Assembly (NCBI GenBank): GCA_021820975.1
Contig: JAKADA010000017.1
Coordinates: forward strand, 1-41,687
DNA: 41,687 nucleotides
Reading direction: 5' to 3'
Source of the DNA: Bacillota bacterium
GTDB taxonomy: Bacteria > Bacillota > Bacilli > Alicyclobacillales > SLC66
Notes under the pieces: generated by a model
The model's input: the letters and a program-made list of their open reading frames with translations, nothing else
Told to the model about the DNA's origin: nothing
Database searches by the model: none
Program-made: the position numbers and the translations under genes
In this document: one piece after another, positions 1-7,642 of the stretch
How positions within the stretch are numbered: the first letter of the stretch is position 1
Layout of the letters: each line of letters starts with the position of its first letter

Positions 1-107
1 ACAGGAGAAGTACTTGCAACTTCGTAGTGCTTCATGAACCGCCGTATGCGGACCCGCATGTACGGTGGTGTGAGAGGACGGGGGCTAGGCGCCCCCTCCT
101 ACTCGAT
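1..107 (+). mobile_element. Group II intron, 3' end (domains V and VI)
   Basis: The stretch folds like the terminal domains of a bacterial group II intron. Domain V is at 38-69: a nine-pair stem (ACCGCCGTA with TACGGTGGT, one G-T pair), a two-base TG bulge on the 3' side, and a TGCG/CGCA upper stem with a GACC loop. Domain VI is at 72-104, with a GGGGGC/GCCCCC stem and a lower stem that leaves A101 unpaired, the expected branch-point adenosine. The intron should end at about 107 (CTCGAT), which puts the bulged A seven bases from the splice site, as is usual. Only the 3' end lies in the window. Confidence 0.82.
2..37 (+). CDS. ltrA: Group II intron-encoded protein, last residues (partial)
   Basis: Frame 2 reads QEKYLQLRSAS and stops at 35-37, immediately before domain V. 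A reverse transcriptase/maturase normally ends at this place inside intron domain IV. The remaining 11 residues are too few for a domain assignment, so the call rests on position and on the intron structure that follows. Confidence 0.5.
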   Translation, partial: QEKYLQLRSAS

Positions 108-147
108 AATACATTCAAATTTTATGGAATTAAAACAAGAATAGTTG

Positions 148-176
148 TTGACCATACGATAACCTCATGATATTAT
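148..176 (+). promoter_or_regulatory. Promoter of the sugar-island regulator
   Basis: A sigma-A type promoter: TTGACC at 148-153, a 17-base spacer and TATTAT at 171-176. It lies about 65 bases upstream of the regulator at 241 and just beyond the intron end. Confidence 0.65.
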
Positions 177-189
177 GTAATCGTTTACA
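176..189 (+). promoter_or_regulatory. cre-like operator (CcpA/LacI type)
   Basis: TGTAATCGTTTACA agrees with the Bacillus cre consensus TGWAANCGNTNWCA at every fixed position and is nearly palindromic (TGTAA/TTACA). It overlaps the last base of the -10 box and covers the expected transcription start, a place where binding would block transcription. Carbon catabolite repression of the downstream sugar genes is the simplest reading. A LacI-family regulator other than CcpA is also possible. Confidence 0.55.
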
Positions 190-240
190 AGATGATTATA
201 TGAATATATTCAAGAAAAGTTGTTGGATAGGATGTTGATT

Positions 241-1200
241 ATGTCAGAGATTGTGGTCGATCGTAATGATGTTTCATCGTCAAATCGTATGTTGGTTACA
301 ACCCTGGATGATTGTTTAGAGATTGCTAAGGCATTATCGTCAGAACTTCGTATCAATATTTTGCAGGCAGTACGGCAGTCGCCACTTAATGTCGCTGAAA
401 TTGCTGAGAAGTTTGATCTTCCTATGTCAACTGCAGCTGTAAACATTAAAAAATTAGAAGATGCTGGATTGATTATTACGGAACTGATACCTGGATCTAG
501 AGGCACACAAAAAATGTGTGCAGCGGTCGTGACCCGTATCGTGATCAATCTTGAGTCGCAACAAGAAAATCACGAGAATTTTGTTTCTATTCCGATGCCG
601 ATAGGTCATTTCATTGATTGTTCAGTTTCACCAACGTGTGGCATGGTAGGAGATTCTTCAATTATTGGTGAGGTAGATGATCCGCGCACATTTTATGAAC
701 CTGAGCGATTTTCCGCGCAACTTTTGTGGTTTCGTAAAGGCTACGTCGAATACCGCTTTCCTAATCGTACACCGCACGGGTCTGTCGTACAAAGTCTTGA
801 ATTGACGATGGAAGTATGTTCTGAAGCACCTTTGTTCAATCTCGATTGGCCATCGGATATCACGATCTGGATGAATGGCATTGAGATCGGGACATGGACG
901 AGTCCCGCTGATTTTGGGGGTGAGAGAGGGTATTTGACGCCGGAGTGGTGGGGAACGCAAAACACACAGTATGGGCTTTTAAAGACTTGGCGTGTCGCTA
1001 GAGACGGATCGTACTTAGATGGTCGAAAAATTTCAGAGGTTAAAGTGAGTGATTTGTCTGTTGCTGATAAACCGTATATCGCTGTACGCATTGGTGTAAA
1101 ACCGGATGCCGTGAATGACGGTGGTATCAATCTTTTTGGCCGACGTTTCGGAAACTATGAAACAGATCTTATGCTTCGTCTTGATTATGCCAATCGCTAA
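241..1200 (+). CDS. Winged-helix (ArsR-like) transcriptional regulator with large C-terminal domain
   Basis: This is a 319-residue cytoplasmic regulator. Residues about 25-95 form an ArsR/MarR-like winged helix (ALSSELRINILQAV, VAEIAEKFDLPMSTAAVNIK, then a wing). The C-terminal 200 or so residues, rich in aromatic and beta-type sequence, have no family I can name and may bind a sugar or sense carbohydrate status. ATG 241 is preferred because AGGA (229-232) lies eight bases upstream; in-frame TTG codons at 220 and 223 are alternatives. It sits upstream of a sugar ABC transporter and two glycosidases in the same direction, so it probably controls them. It has its own promoter and a cre-like site. 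Confidence 0.75.
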   Translation: MSEIVVDRNDVSSSNRMLVTTLDDCLEIAKALSSELRINILQAVRQSPLNVAEIAEKFDLPMSTAAVNIKKLEDAGLIITELIPGSRGTQKMCAAVVTRIVINLESQQENHENFVSIPMPIGHFIDCSVSPTCGMVGDSSIIGEVDDPRTFYEPERFSAQLLWFRKGYVEYRFPNRTPHGSVVQSLELTMEVCSEAPLFNLDWPSDITIWMNGIEIGTWTSPADFGGERGYLTPEWWGTQNTQYGLLKTWRVARDGSYLDGRKISEVKVSDLSVADKPYIAVRIGVKPDAVNDGGINLFGRRFGNYETDLMLRLDYANR

Positions 1201-1301
1201 TAATGGCTAAAGGAGCGATGAAAAGGAGGTGATGCTTTTTAGCAAAGATCAGGTATAGAAAAAAGGCAGAATAAACACAGACCACATAAGGGGGACCAAG
1301 T

Positions 1302-2588
1302 ATGAATCGAATTCATCAACTTGCTTTGGCTGTTTTGTCAATCAGCGCTTTGCTTGGCACGACAGGCATAACGGCGTCAGCCGACGCAGCACAGGTGCAT
1401 CGTGCAAGTCAAGCTCCCATGGTTATTAATTTTTGGAGTTCAGGTCCGACTCAAGGTATTACAACGATTATTTCAAATTTTAACAAGGCATACAAAGGTA
1501 AGTATCAAATCAATTTCAGGTCGTTTCCTTACACTAATGAAACGGAAATTGTCAACTCAGCCCTATCGGCGCATCGTGGCCCTGATATGCTTGAAGAATC
1601 ACTAACCCCATCGGCTCCTTATGCTTACGAGGGTCTTGAGATGCCCATCGAGCCAATACTTCAGATGGGCAAAGTGAATCCTAAAGCGGGATTTCCCAGC
1701 GCTATGTGGAATGGAACACAAGTTAAAGGTGTGCACTACGTCGTTCCAATGGCAGGTTTACCAACCTTATTTTTCTGGAACAAAACGCTTTTCAAACAAG
1801 CTGGCCTTAATCCCAATCAACCACCACGTAACCAAGCTGAATTTATTAAAGATGCCAAGGCATTAACCAATGCGAAAAAAGGTCAGTGGGGATATGTACA
1901 AGAACCCGCCTGGCCGAATCCTTTTCTCTTTCCGTCGCTACTAGCCCAATTCGGTGGCAAAGAAGCGGATCCAGTAACGCGGAAGATCTTGTTCAACAGC
2001 CAGGCTGGAATAAAGGCTCTTACCTTTGAGTATAACACAATTTACAAATGGAAAGTTTCACCTGTTAATGCATCAGCTAATGAGAATTACAACCTATTTC
2101 TTTCTGGCAAGAATGCCATGGTTATGGATGGAGCTTATCAATATCCACCATTTCTTACTAAGTTCGGAAAAAACTTAGGTGTCGCTTTGCTTCCTGTGAT
2201 CGGCAATAAAGAGGCTGATTTTCTTGGTCAAAACTACTTGTGGGTCTTTAGAAATCCTTCCATGACGACCGCTAAACAAAAGGGTATTGGGCTTTTCCTG
2301 AAATACTACTACGACCACAGTATGACGTTGGCCGCTGGCGGTATCTTACCAGTTTGGGTTCCGACTTTACACAGTAAAGCATTTCTTAAATACCCTGCCT
2401 TAGTACAGGAATCAAAGGCGTTATACACGGGGTTCTTAAACCCCTTGATTCCTAACTGGGGAACGACTACAGGTACCTATCTCTATCAAGATATCAATCT
2501 AGCTTTACTTAACAAATTAAGTCCTCAACAGGCGTTGACGCAAGCTGCACAAAAAATGCAACAAGAAATGGCTACGCTGCTTCACTAA
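1302..2588 (+). CDS. Sugar ABC transporter, extracellular solute-binding protein (family 1)
   Basis: A 428-residue secreted protein with the layout of family 1 sugar-binding proteins (MalE/UgpB type): an early MVINFWSSGPTQG strand, PDMLEES, a central WNGTQVKGVHYVVPM and FWNKTLFKQAGL, and GKNAMVMDGAYQ. It should capture oligosaccharides for the two permeases downstream. ATG 1302 follows AAGGGGG at a good distance. The N-terminus is a signal peptide with a probable type I cleavage site near SADAAQ, and no lipobox cysteine is present. That is odd for a Gram-positive binding protein, which is usually a lipoprotein. A terminator-like hairpin separates it from the permeases. Confidence 0.9.
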   Translation: MNRIHQLALAVLSISALLGTTGITASADAAQVHRASQAPMVINFWSSGPTQGITTIISNFNKAYKGKYQINFRSFPYTNETEIVNSALSAHRGPDMLEESLTPSAPYAYEGLEMPIEPILQMGKVNPKAGFPSAMWNGTQVKGVHYVVPMAGLPTLFFWNKTLFKQAGLNPNQPPRNQAEFIKDAKALTNAKKGQWGYVQEPAWPNPFLFPSLLAQFGGKEADPVTRKILFNSQAGIKALTFEYNTIYKWKVSPVNASANENYNLFLSGKNAMVMDGAYQYPPFLTKFGKNLGVALLPVIGNKEADFLGQNYLWVFRNPSMTTAKQKGIGLFLKYYYDHSMTLAAGGILPVWVPTLHSKAFLKYPALVQESKALYTGFLNPLIPNWGTTTGTYLYQDINLALLNKLSPQQALTQAAQKMQQEMATLLH

Positions 2589-2600
2589 AAGTGTTGACGG

Positions 2601-2633
2601 GGTGCCTGATTTCTTTGCAGGCACCTTTATTTT
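2601..2633 (+). terminator. Intrinsic terminator between binding protein and permeases
   Basis: A perfect eight-base stem, GGTGCCTG (2601-2608) with CAGGCACC (2618-2625), is followed by TTTATTTT. Partial read-through would give more binding protein than permease, a common arrangement in such operons. Confidence 0.85.
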
Positions 2634-2654
2634 CACTCTGAGGAGGGATCAGCG

Positions 2655-3587
2655 TTGGCGATACAAGAAGTAGCGGTTCAACGTTCTATACGCATGCCGC
2701 GAAAGAGAATTACACGTAGGGTTGTGTTCGATCAAATCGGGTCATTTTTGTTCGTTGTCCCATTTCTCATTGCGTTTATTTTATTTATTGGATATCCGAT
2801 TGTGTATGGTATTTATATCAGTCTCAATCATTGGAATCCAATCGTAGGATCGATGGGGTGGGCCGGATTAGGTCAATATGCTGATTTGTTTAACATGCAG
2901 ACATTAGCGGCTCAACAGTTTTGGGATGGTTTAAAAAATACGTCTATTTTCGTTGTGATCAGTGTCCCGTTGTTGGTGCTTATTCCCTTGATACTTGCGT
3001 TTATTTTGTATCGATCACCATTAAAAAATCTTTTTCGGCCGATTTTCTTTTTTCCCTCGGTACTATCTGCAACAGCTGTTACCAGCGTTTGGACATGGCT
3101 TTTACAAACGCAAGGTGGAGGAATTAACAATCTATTAGGTCTTAATATTCCGTGGCTCGTAGAACAACCGTGGGCATGGATTTCAATCGATATGGCGACT
3201 ATTTGGTGGTCGATGGGGTTCAATTTGGTCATAATTTATGCTGGATTGACACAACTTCCCGCTTCAACTCTTGAAGCAGCGGCTATTGATGGTGCTCGAT
3301 CGATGCGGATGTTTGTGTCGATCGTAATTCCTCAACTGCGTCATGTGATTGCTTTTGTTGTGGTGACAAGTACGATTGCTTCGTTCAACTTATTTGCCCA
3401 GTCACTGTTGATGACTGGTGGTGGCCCCGGATCATCGACAGAATCATTGTCCATGTACATTTACAATCAAGGATTTAATGCAATGCACATGGGCTCAGCT
3501 TCTGCAATGTCCTATCTTATGGGGTTGGTGCTCGCGATCGTGTCCTTTGTCCAATATCGACTAACTCGGGAGGGGAATGAGGGATGA
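2655..3587 (+). CDS. Sugar ABC transporter permease (MalF/LacF type)
   Basis: A 310-residue integral membrane protein with six predicted transmembrane segments. The permease EAA loop that contacts the ATPase is visible as EAAAIDGARSMRMF near residues 212-225. The likely start is TTG 2655, eight bases after GAGGAGGGA. It overlaps the next permease by four bases (ATGA), so the two are translationally coupled. It should pair with the 3584 permease and the 1302 binding protein to import an oligosaccharide. No ATP-binding subunit is present in the window; a shared MsmX-type ATPase encoded elsewhere is the usual solution in Bacilli. Confidence 0.9.
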   Translation: MAIQEVAVQRSIRMPRKRITRRVVFDQIGSFLFVVPFLIAFILFIGYPIVYGIYISLNHWNPIVGSMGWAGLGQYADLFNMQTLAAQQFWDGLKNTSIFVVISVPLLVLIPLILAFILYRSPLKNLFRPIFFFPSVLSATAVTSVWTWLLQTQGGGINNLLGLNIPWLVEQPWAWISIDMATIWWSMGFNLVIIYAGLTQLPASTLEAAAIDGARSMRMFVSIVIPQLRHVIAFVVVTSTIASFNLFAQSLLMTGGGPGSSTESLSMYIYNQGFNAMHMGSASAMSYLMGLVLAIVSFVQYRLTREGNEG

Positions 3588-4408
3588 CGCGCAAGTATCG
3601 TCGCGTATTGGTTATTTTGTTGCTCACCATGATCAGCTTATTGATTTTGTATCCGTTTGCTTGGATGATTTCTACATCCTTGAAAAATTTGACGGATGCC
3701 TACAATGGTCAATTGATACCCAGCCATCCGACGTTTGCCAATTTCCTAGCTATTCTTAATGCTGGTGCAGACACACCCGTATTGCGGTGGTTGTTTAATT
3801 CTATCTTTGTTTCGCTCACGGCAGCCGTGATCGTTATGATTGTTGATTCGATGGCTGCTTTCGCATTGGCAAGATTGCAATTTTTTGGTCGCACCTTCAT
3901 TTTTTACCTAGTAATTGCTTCTTTAGTTGTTCCGTTTATTGCTTTACTTATTCCGCTATATGTGGAATTTGCTAATGCGAATTTGCTTGATTCGTATTGG
4001 GTACTGATTCTGCCGTATACGGCTAATGCGTTTGGCGTCTTCCTTTTATATCAATTTTTCTTAGGAATTCCGAAGGAACTTGAGGAAGCGGCCTATATTG
4101 ATGGCATCAGCAAGTTTCGCTTGTGGAGTCAAATCATGGTTCCGTTAAGTATTCCCGCTTTGACGACACTGGGCCTGCTCACGTTTATGAATGTGTACAA
4201 CGATTTCTTTTGGCCGCTTGTCTCCACGACTTCAGTCGCAATGAGAACGTTGACTGTTGGTGTTCAGATCATGGCTGTGGGGCAGTACAACACGAATGCG
4301 CCGTTGTTGATGTCCTTGACTTTGTTTTCGATTATTCCTATGTTACTAGCCTTCTTGTTTGCGCAAAGACAACTCACACAAGGTATTGCAACAACTGGCA
4401 TCAAGTAA
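3584..4408 (+). CDS. Sugar ABC transporter permease (MalG/UgpE type)
   Basis: A 274-residue inner-membrane permease with about six hydrophobic segments and the EAA loop EEAAYIDGISKFRLW followed by IMVPLSIPAL. It starts at an ATG that overlaps the stop of the preceding permease. It ends with the short QGIATTGIK tail typical of this family (MalG-like proteins end in a GxxxGAVKG-like peptide). It is the second half of the heterodimeric pore. The glycosidase gene begins 13 bases later, so the same transcript should carry import and breakdown functions. Confidence 0.9.
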   Translation: MTRKYRRVLVILLLTMISLLILYPFAWMISTSLKNLTDAYNGQLIPSHPTFANFLAILNAGADTPVLRWLFNSIFVSLTAAVIVMIVDSMAAFALARLQFFGRTFIFYLVIASLVVPFIALLIPLYVEFANANLLDSYWVLILPYTANAFGVFLLYQFFLGIPKELEEAAYIDGISKFRLWSQIMVPLSIPALTTLGLLTFMNVYNDFFWPLVSTTSVAMRTLTVGVQIMAVGQYNTNAPLLMSLTLFSIIPMLLAFLFAQRQLTQGIATTGIK

Positions 4409-4421
4409 AGGAGTGGTATGC

Positions 4422-6233
4422 ATGCTGCAAATGACAAGTGTCGAACAAACGATTCTACCACGTGTTGAATATCCTACACCGCAATGGCAACGTGATGATT
4501 ATGTCATCTTAAATGGGACATGGGAATTTGATTTTGATGACCATGCTGTGGGCTTAAAAGAAAAATGGTACCGTTCCCATGATTTTCAACAGTCCATTAT
4601 CGTACCTTTTTGTTATCAAAGTGTGTTAAGTGGGATAGGAGAGACGGAATTTCATGATATCGTATGGTATCGCCGAACTTTTACAATTCCCCAAACATTC
4701 GCTACCAAGAGGATCGTACTTCATTTTGGCGCAGTAGATTATGAAGCTTCTGTATATGTCAACGGTGAGTTGGCGATCGTTCATCAAGGAGGACACACAC
4801 CATTTTTTGCTGACGTGACCGATTTACTCATGGCTGGTGAAAATGTGGTTGTGGTTCGGGCACAAGACGTAAGCCAACGACTTGATCAACCGCGCGGAAA
4901 ACAGTTTTGGAAAGAAAATTCCACTGGGATTTTTTATACGCGTACGACAGGAATATGGCAAACGGTTTGGCTTGAAGCGATATCTTCGGCTTATTTTAAT
5001 GAAGCTAAATTCACACCGGACTTTGATAAAAATGCGATTTTAGTTGATCTCGCTTTAACGTTGCCCCTTCAAGAGAATAGTAAAGAAACATTTCAGGTAC
5101 AAATGGATATTACATTTGAAGGACAGCCTGTACTTTGTGATCAATGGACGGTTTTCGAATCTTCCATTCATCGGCAATTGTACTTAGGAAGCTTTGAAGC
5201 GCACATGAACGAAAGAGCGTGGAGCCCAGAACATCCACACCTTTATGATGTTGTAATTCAACTGAAACAAGGTGATGAGGTGATCGATCACGTTGTTAGT
5301 TATTTTGGTATGAGGAAAATTGAAGTGGTTGATGGCCGCGTATTTTTGAACAATCACCCGTACTATATGAAATTGGTACTGGATCAAGGATACTATCCAG
5401 ATGGTATTTTAACACCACCAAGCGATGAGGCGATTAAACAAGATATTACGTTAACCAAGACAATGGGTTTTAATGGCGTACGTAAGCATCAAAAGGTTGA
5501 AGACCCTCGATTTTTATATTGGTGTGACCGACTCGGTCTTTTAGTTTGGGGAGAAATGGCGAATAGTTACGTGTTTTCGCAAGATGCCATTGAACGCATA
5601 ACGAAAGAATGGCAAGAGGCAATCCGTCGAGATTATAACCATCCTTGTATCGTTGTTTGGGTTCCCTTGAATGAAAGTTGGGGTGTACCTACGCTGTTAA
5701 CAGAAAAAAAGCAACGTGCACACTCAGTATCGCTCTATGCCTTGACAAAGTCGTTAGACACGACACGTTTAGTCGTATCTAACGATGGCTGGGAGCATAC
5801 TGTGTCAGATCTGTGTACGATTCATGATTATGATAGTCATCGTGCTTCCTTACTACAACGCTATAGCCAAGTTGAAATCGCCATTACCGCAACGCCTGGA
5901 CATCGACTGATCTATGCACCGGGTTTTGCGCATAAAGGTGAGCCAATTCTTGTCACGGAATTTGGCGGCATTTCGTTTAAGTGTAGTGATTGGGATGGCT
6001 GGGGTTATTCCGGAGCAACGAGCGAGGAAGACTTCATTCATCGATATCGTGAAGTCGTGCATGCGTTGCTGGATTCACCTAGTGTTCAAGGATTTTGCTA
6101 TACGCAACTTACTGACGTTGAACAAGAAATCAATGGGTTATTGACGTATGATCGCAAACCCAAGGTGGATCTATCGATCATTGCACAAATTAATGAAGGA
6201 AAATTTCGTGAAAAGAAGCCTGAAATATCGTGA
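4422..6233 (+). CDS. Glycoside hydrolase family 2 enzyme (beta-galactosidase/glucuronidase-like)
   Basis: A 603-residue protein with no signal peptide, so it probably acts in the cytoplasm on sugars brought in by the ABC importer. The GH2 order is visible: a sugar-binding jelly roll (WYRRTFTIP, VYVNGELAIVHQGGHTPF), an immunoglobulin-like middle domain (EHPHLYDV) and a TIM barrel. The acid/base is Glu418 in VPLNESWG and the nucleophile is Glu513 in VTEFGG. ATG 4422 has AAAGGAG eight bases upstream; a longer reading from 4359 would overlap the permease and is less likely. Its last four bases overlap the GH43 gene. The substrate (galactoside, glucuronide, mannoside or arabinoside) cannot be fixed from motifs. 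Confidence 0.88.
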   Translation: MLQMTSVEQTILPRVEYPTPQWQRDDYVILNGTWEFDFDDHAVGLKEKWYRSHDFQQSIIVPFCYQSVLSGIGETEFHDIVWYRRTFTIPQTFATKRIVLHFGAVDYEASVYVNGELAIVHQGGHTPFFADVTDLLMAGENVVVVRAQDVSQRLDQPRGKQFWKENSTGIFYTRTTGIWQTVWLEAISSAYFNEAKFTPDFDKNAILVDLALTLPLQENSKETFQVQMDITFEGQPVLCDQWTVFESSIHRQLYLGSFEAHMNERAWSPEHPHLYDVVIQLKQGDEVIDHVVSYFGMRKIEVVDGRVFLNNHPYYMKLVLDQGYYPDGILTPPSDEAIKQDITLTKTMGFNGVRKHQKVEDPRFLYWCDRLGLLVWGEMANSYVFSQDAIERITKEWQEAIRRDYNHPCIVVWVPLNESWGVPTLLTEKKQRAHSVSLYALTKSLDTTRLVVSNDGWEHTVSDLCTIHDYDSHRASLLQRYSQVEIAITATPGHRLIYAPGFAHKGEPILVTEFGGISFKCSDWDGWGYSGATSEEDFIHRYREVVHALLDSPSVQGFCYTQLTDVEQEINGLLTYDRKPKVDLSIIAQINEGKFREKKPEIS

Positions 6234-7552
6234 GAAGAGCGCATAACTTTCTCATTGGCTCCGTGGCCGTGATGTTATTATGGGCAATTCCATCCTTAGC
6301 TGTAGCTGCAAGTACGATGCGTGATGTATTTGTGAATCCGATTATGGATCAAGGGGCAGATCCTTGGGTAGTCCGTTATGACGGTTACTATTATATGACG
6401 ATGACCACAGGAGATAATGTCACGATCTGGCGCTCTTCCACCTTGACTGATATGGCAAGTGGCGAACAAACTGTAGCTTATAATCCTAGTACTACGGACT
6501 TCTCAGATATTTGGGCACCGGAGTTACACCATTTTGGGTTACGCTGGTACATTTATGTGGCGATGGATCATCATTCAGATAATAAGACACATCGCATGTA
6601 CGTGCTTGAAAGTGCCAATAACGATCCACTAAGTACCTATCACTTGGTCGGAGAGATACACGATCCAAGCAATCAATGGGCTATTGATGGAACAGTACTA
6701 ACTTTACATGATAAATTGTACTTTATTTGGTCGGGTTGGGCTTCTGTAAGAGATCAGATGCAACGATTGTATATTGCACCGATGAAATCACCAACACAAA
6801 TTGATGGAGCACGTCATCTCCTTTCATCGCCCTATTTTTCATGGGAGAAAAGTATTGCTCCGATCAACGAAGGTCCTGAGGTTCTTCAACACGCTGGTAA
6901 AACATTTGTGATTTATTCTGCTAATGCAAGTTGGACGAATAACTATTGTTTAGGCATGCTAACCTTTAAAGGTGGCAACCCTCTTGTTCAATCAAACTGG
7001 ATAAAGAGCCCTAAGCCTGTATTTTCATCAACAGCTTTTGTTAAAGGACCTGGACATGCCTCGTTTACCACATCAGAAAATGGATCGCAGTGGTGGATTG
7101 TGTATCATGCTGCAAGATATGCAGGATCTGGGTGGGATCGAACAATTCGAACGCAACCTTTTATGTGGTCGAAACATGGGATACCTGAGTTTGGTTCACC
7201 TATCCCGTTAACACAATCATTACCTTTACCTTCTGGAGAAAAACAAACACGAATAACATATTATCCCATCAAGCAAAACAAAGTCTCATCAACCTTTGTT
7301 GTATTCGTTTCACATGCTGGATTGTATGGTATGTATGTGCGATATGAAAATGCGTCTGGTACAACGACGATGCAAAACTTGTATGTGAATGGGATACCTA
7401 CGCTACCATTAACATTTCCTAATTTAGGGGTGCAAGGTAATGTCTCTAATCTATTCACGACAGTAAGTTTGAAGGCTGGAAAAAATATTTTACGATTCAT
7501 GGAAGGCCCACTGGCTGCTAAAGTCTTGTTTTCGCAAATTGTCGAGAAGTAG
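6230..7552 (+). CDS. Secreted glycoside hydrolase family 43 enzyme with C-terminal CBM-like domain
   Basis: A 440-residue protein with a signal peptide (cleavage near AVAAS). The five-bladed propeller of GH43 is recognisable by its three acidic residues: Asp44 in ADPWVV, Asp153 in WAIDGTVL and Glu214 in INEGPEVL. Arabinofuranosidase or xylosidase activity on plant polysaccharide is typical of the family. The last 100 or so residues resemble a CBM6/35-like jelly roll (GLYGMYVRYENASG, NLYVNGIPT), a guess. GTG 6230 overlaps the GH2 stop, which indicates coupling. A secreted GH43, an importer and a cytoplasmic GH2 form a logical degradation chain. Confidence 0.85.
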   Translation: MRRAHNFLIGSVAVMLLWAIPSLAVAASTMRDVFVNPIMDQGADPWVVRYDGYYYMTMTTGDNVTIWRSSTLTDMASGEQTVAYNPSTTDFSDIWAPELHHFGLRWYIYVAMDHHSDNKTHRMYVLESANNDPLSTYHLVGEIHDPSNQWAIDGTVLTLHDKLYFIWSGWASVRDQMQRLYIAPMKSPTQIDGARHLLSSPYFSWEKSIAPINEGPEVLQHAGKTFVIYSANASWTNNYCLGMLTFKGGNPLVQSNWIKSPKPVFSSTAFVKGPGHASFTTSENGSQWWIVYHAARYAGSGWDRTIRTQPFMWSKHGIPEFGSPIPLTQSLPLPSGEKQTRITYYPIKQNKVSSTFVVFVSHAGLYGMYVRYENASGTTTMQNLYVNGIPTLPLTFPNLGVQGNVSNLFTTVSLKAGKNILRFMEGPLAAKVLFSQIVEK

Positions 7553-7585
7553 ATTATACTTTGATGGTGCACATCGTTTACGAAT

Positions 7586-7619
7586 CACCTGAGGCACTTC
7601 TGTGCTAATGGTGGTTTTT
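7586..7619 (+). terminator. Probable terminator after the sugar operon
   Basis: CACC (7586-7589) and GGTG (7610-7613) enclose a GCAC/GTGC stem with a TTCT loop, separated by a symmetrical internal loop, and a run of five T follows. The internal mismatches make it weaker than the other terminators here. Confidence 0.5.
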
Positions 7620-7642
7620 CTTAGGTTGAGGGGGAATTTGTT

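Noticed and set aside
658-1130. Minus-strand open frames inside the sugar-island regulator
   Set aside because: They have no ribosome sites or domain features and are shadows of the plus-strand gene.
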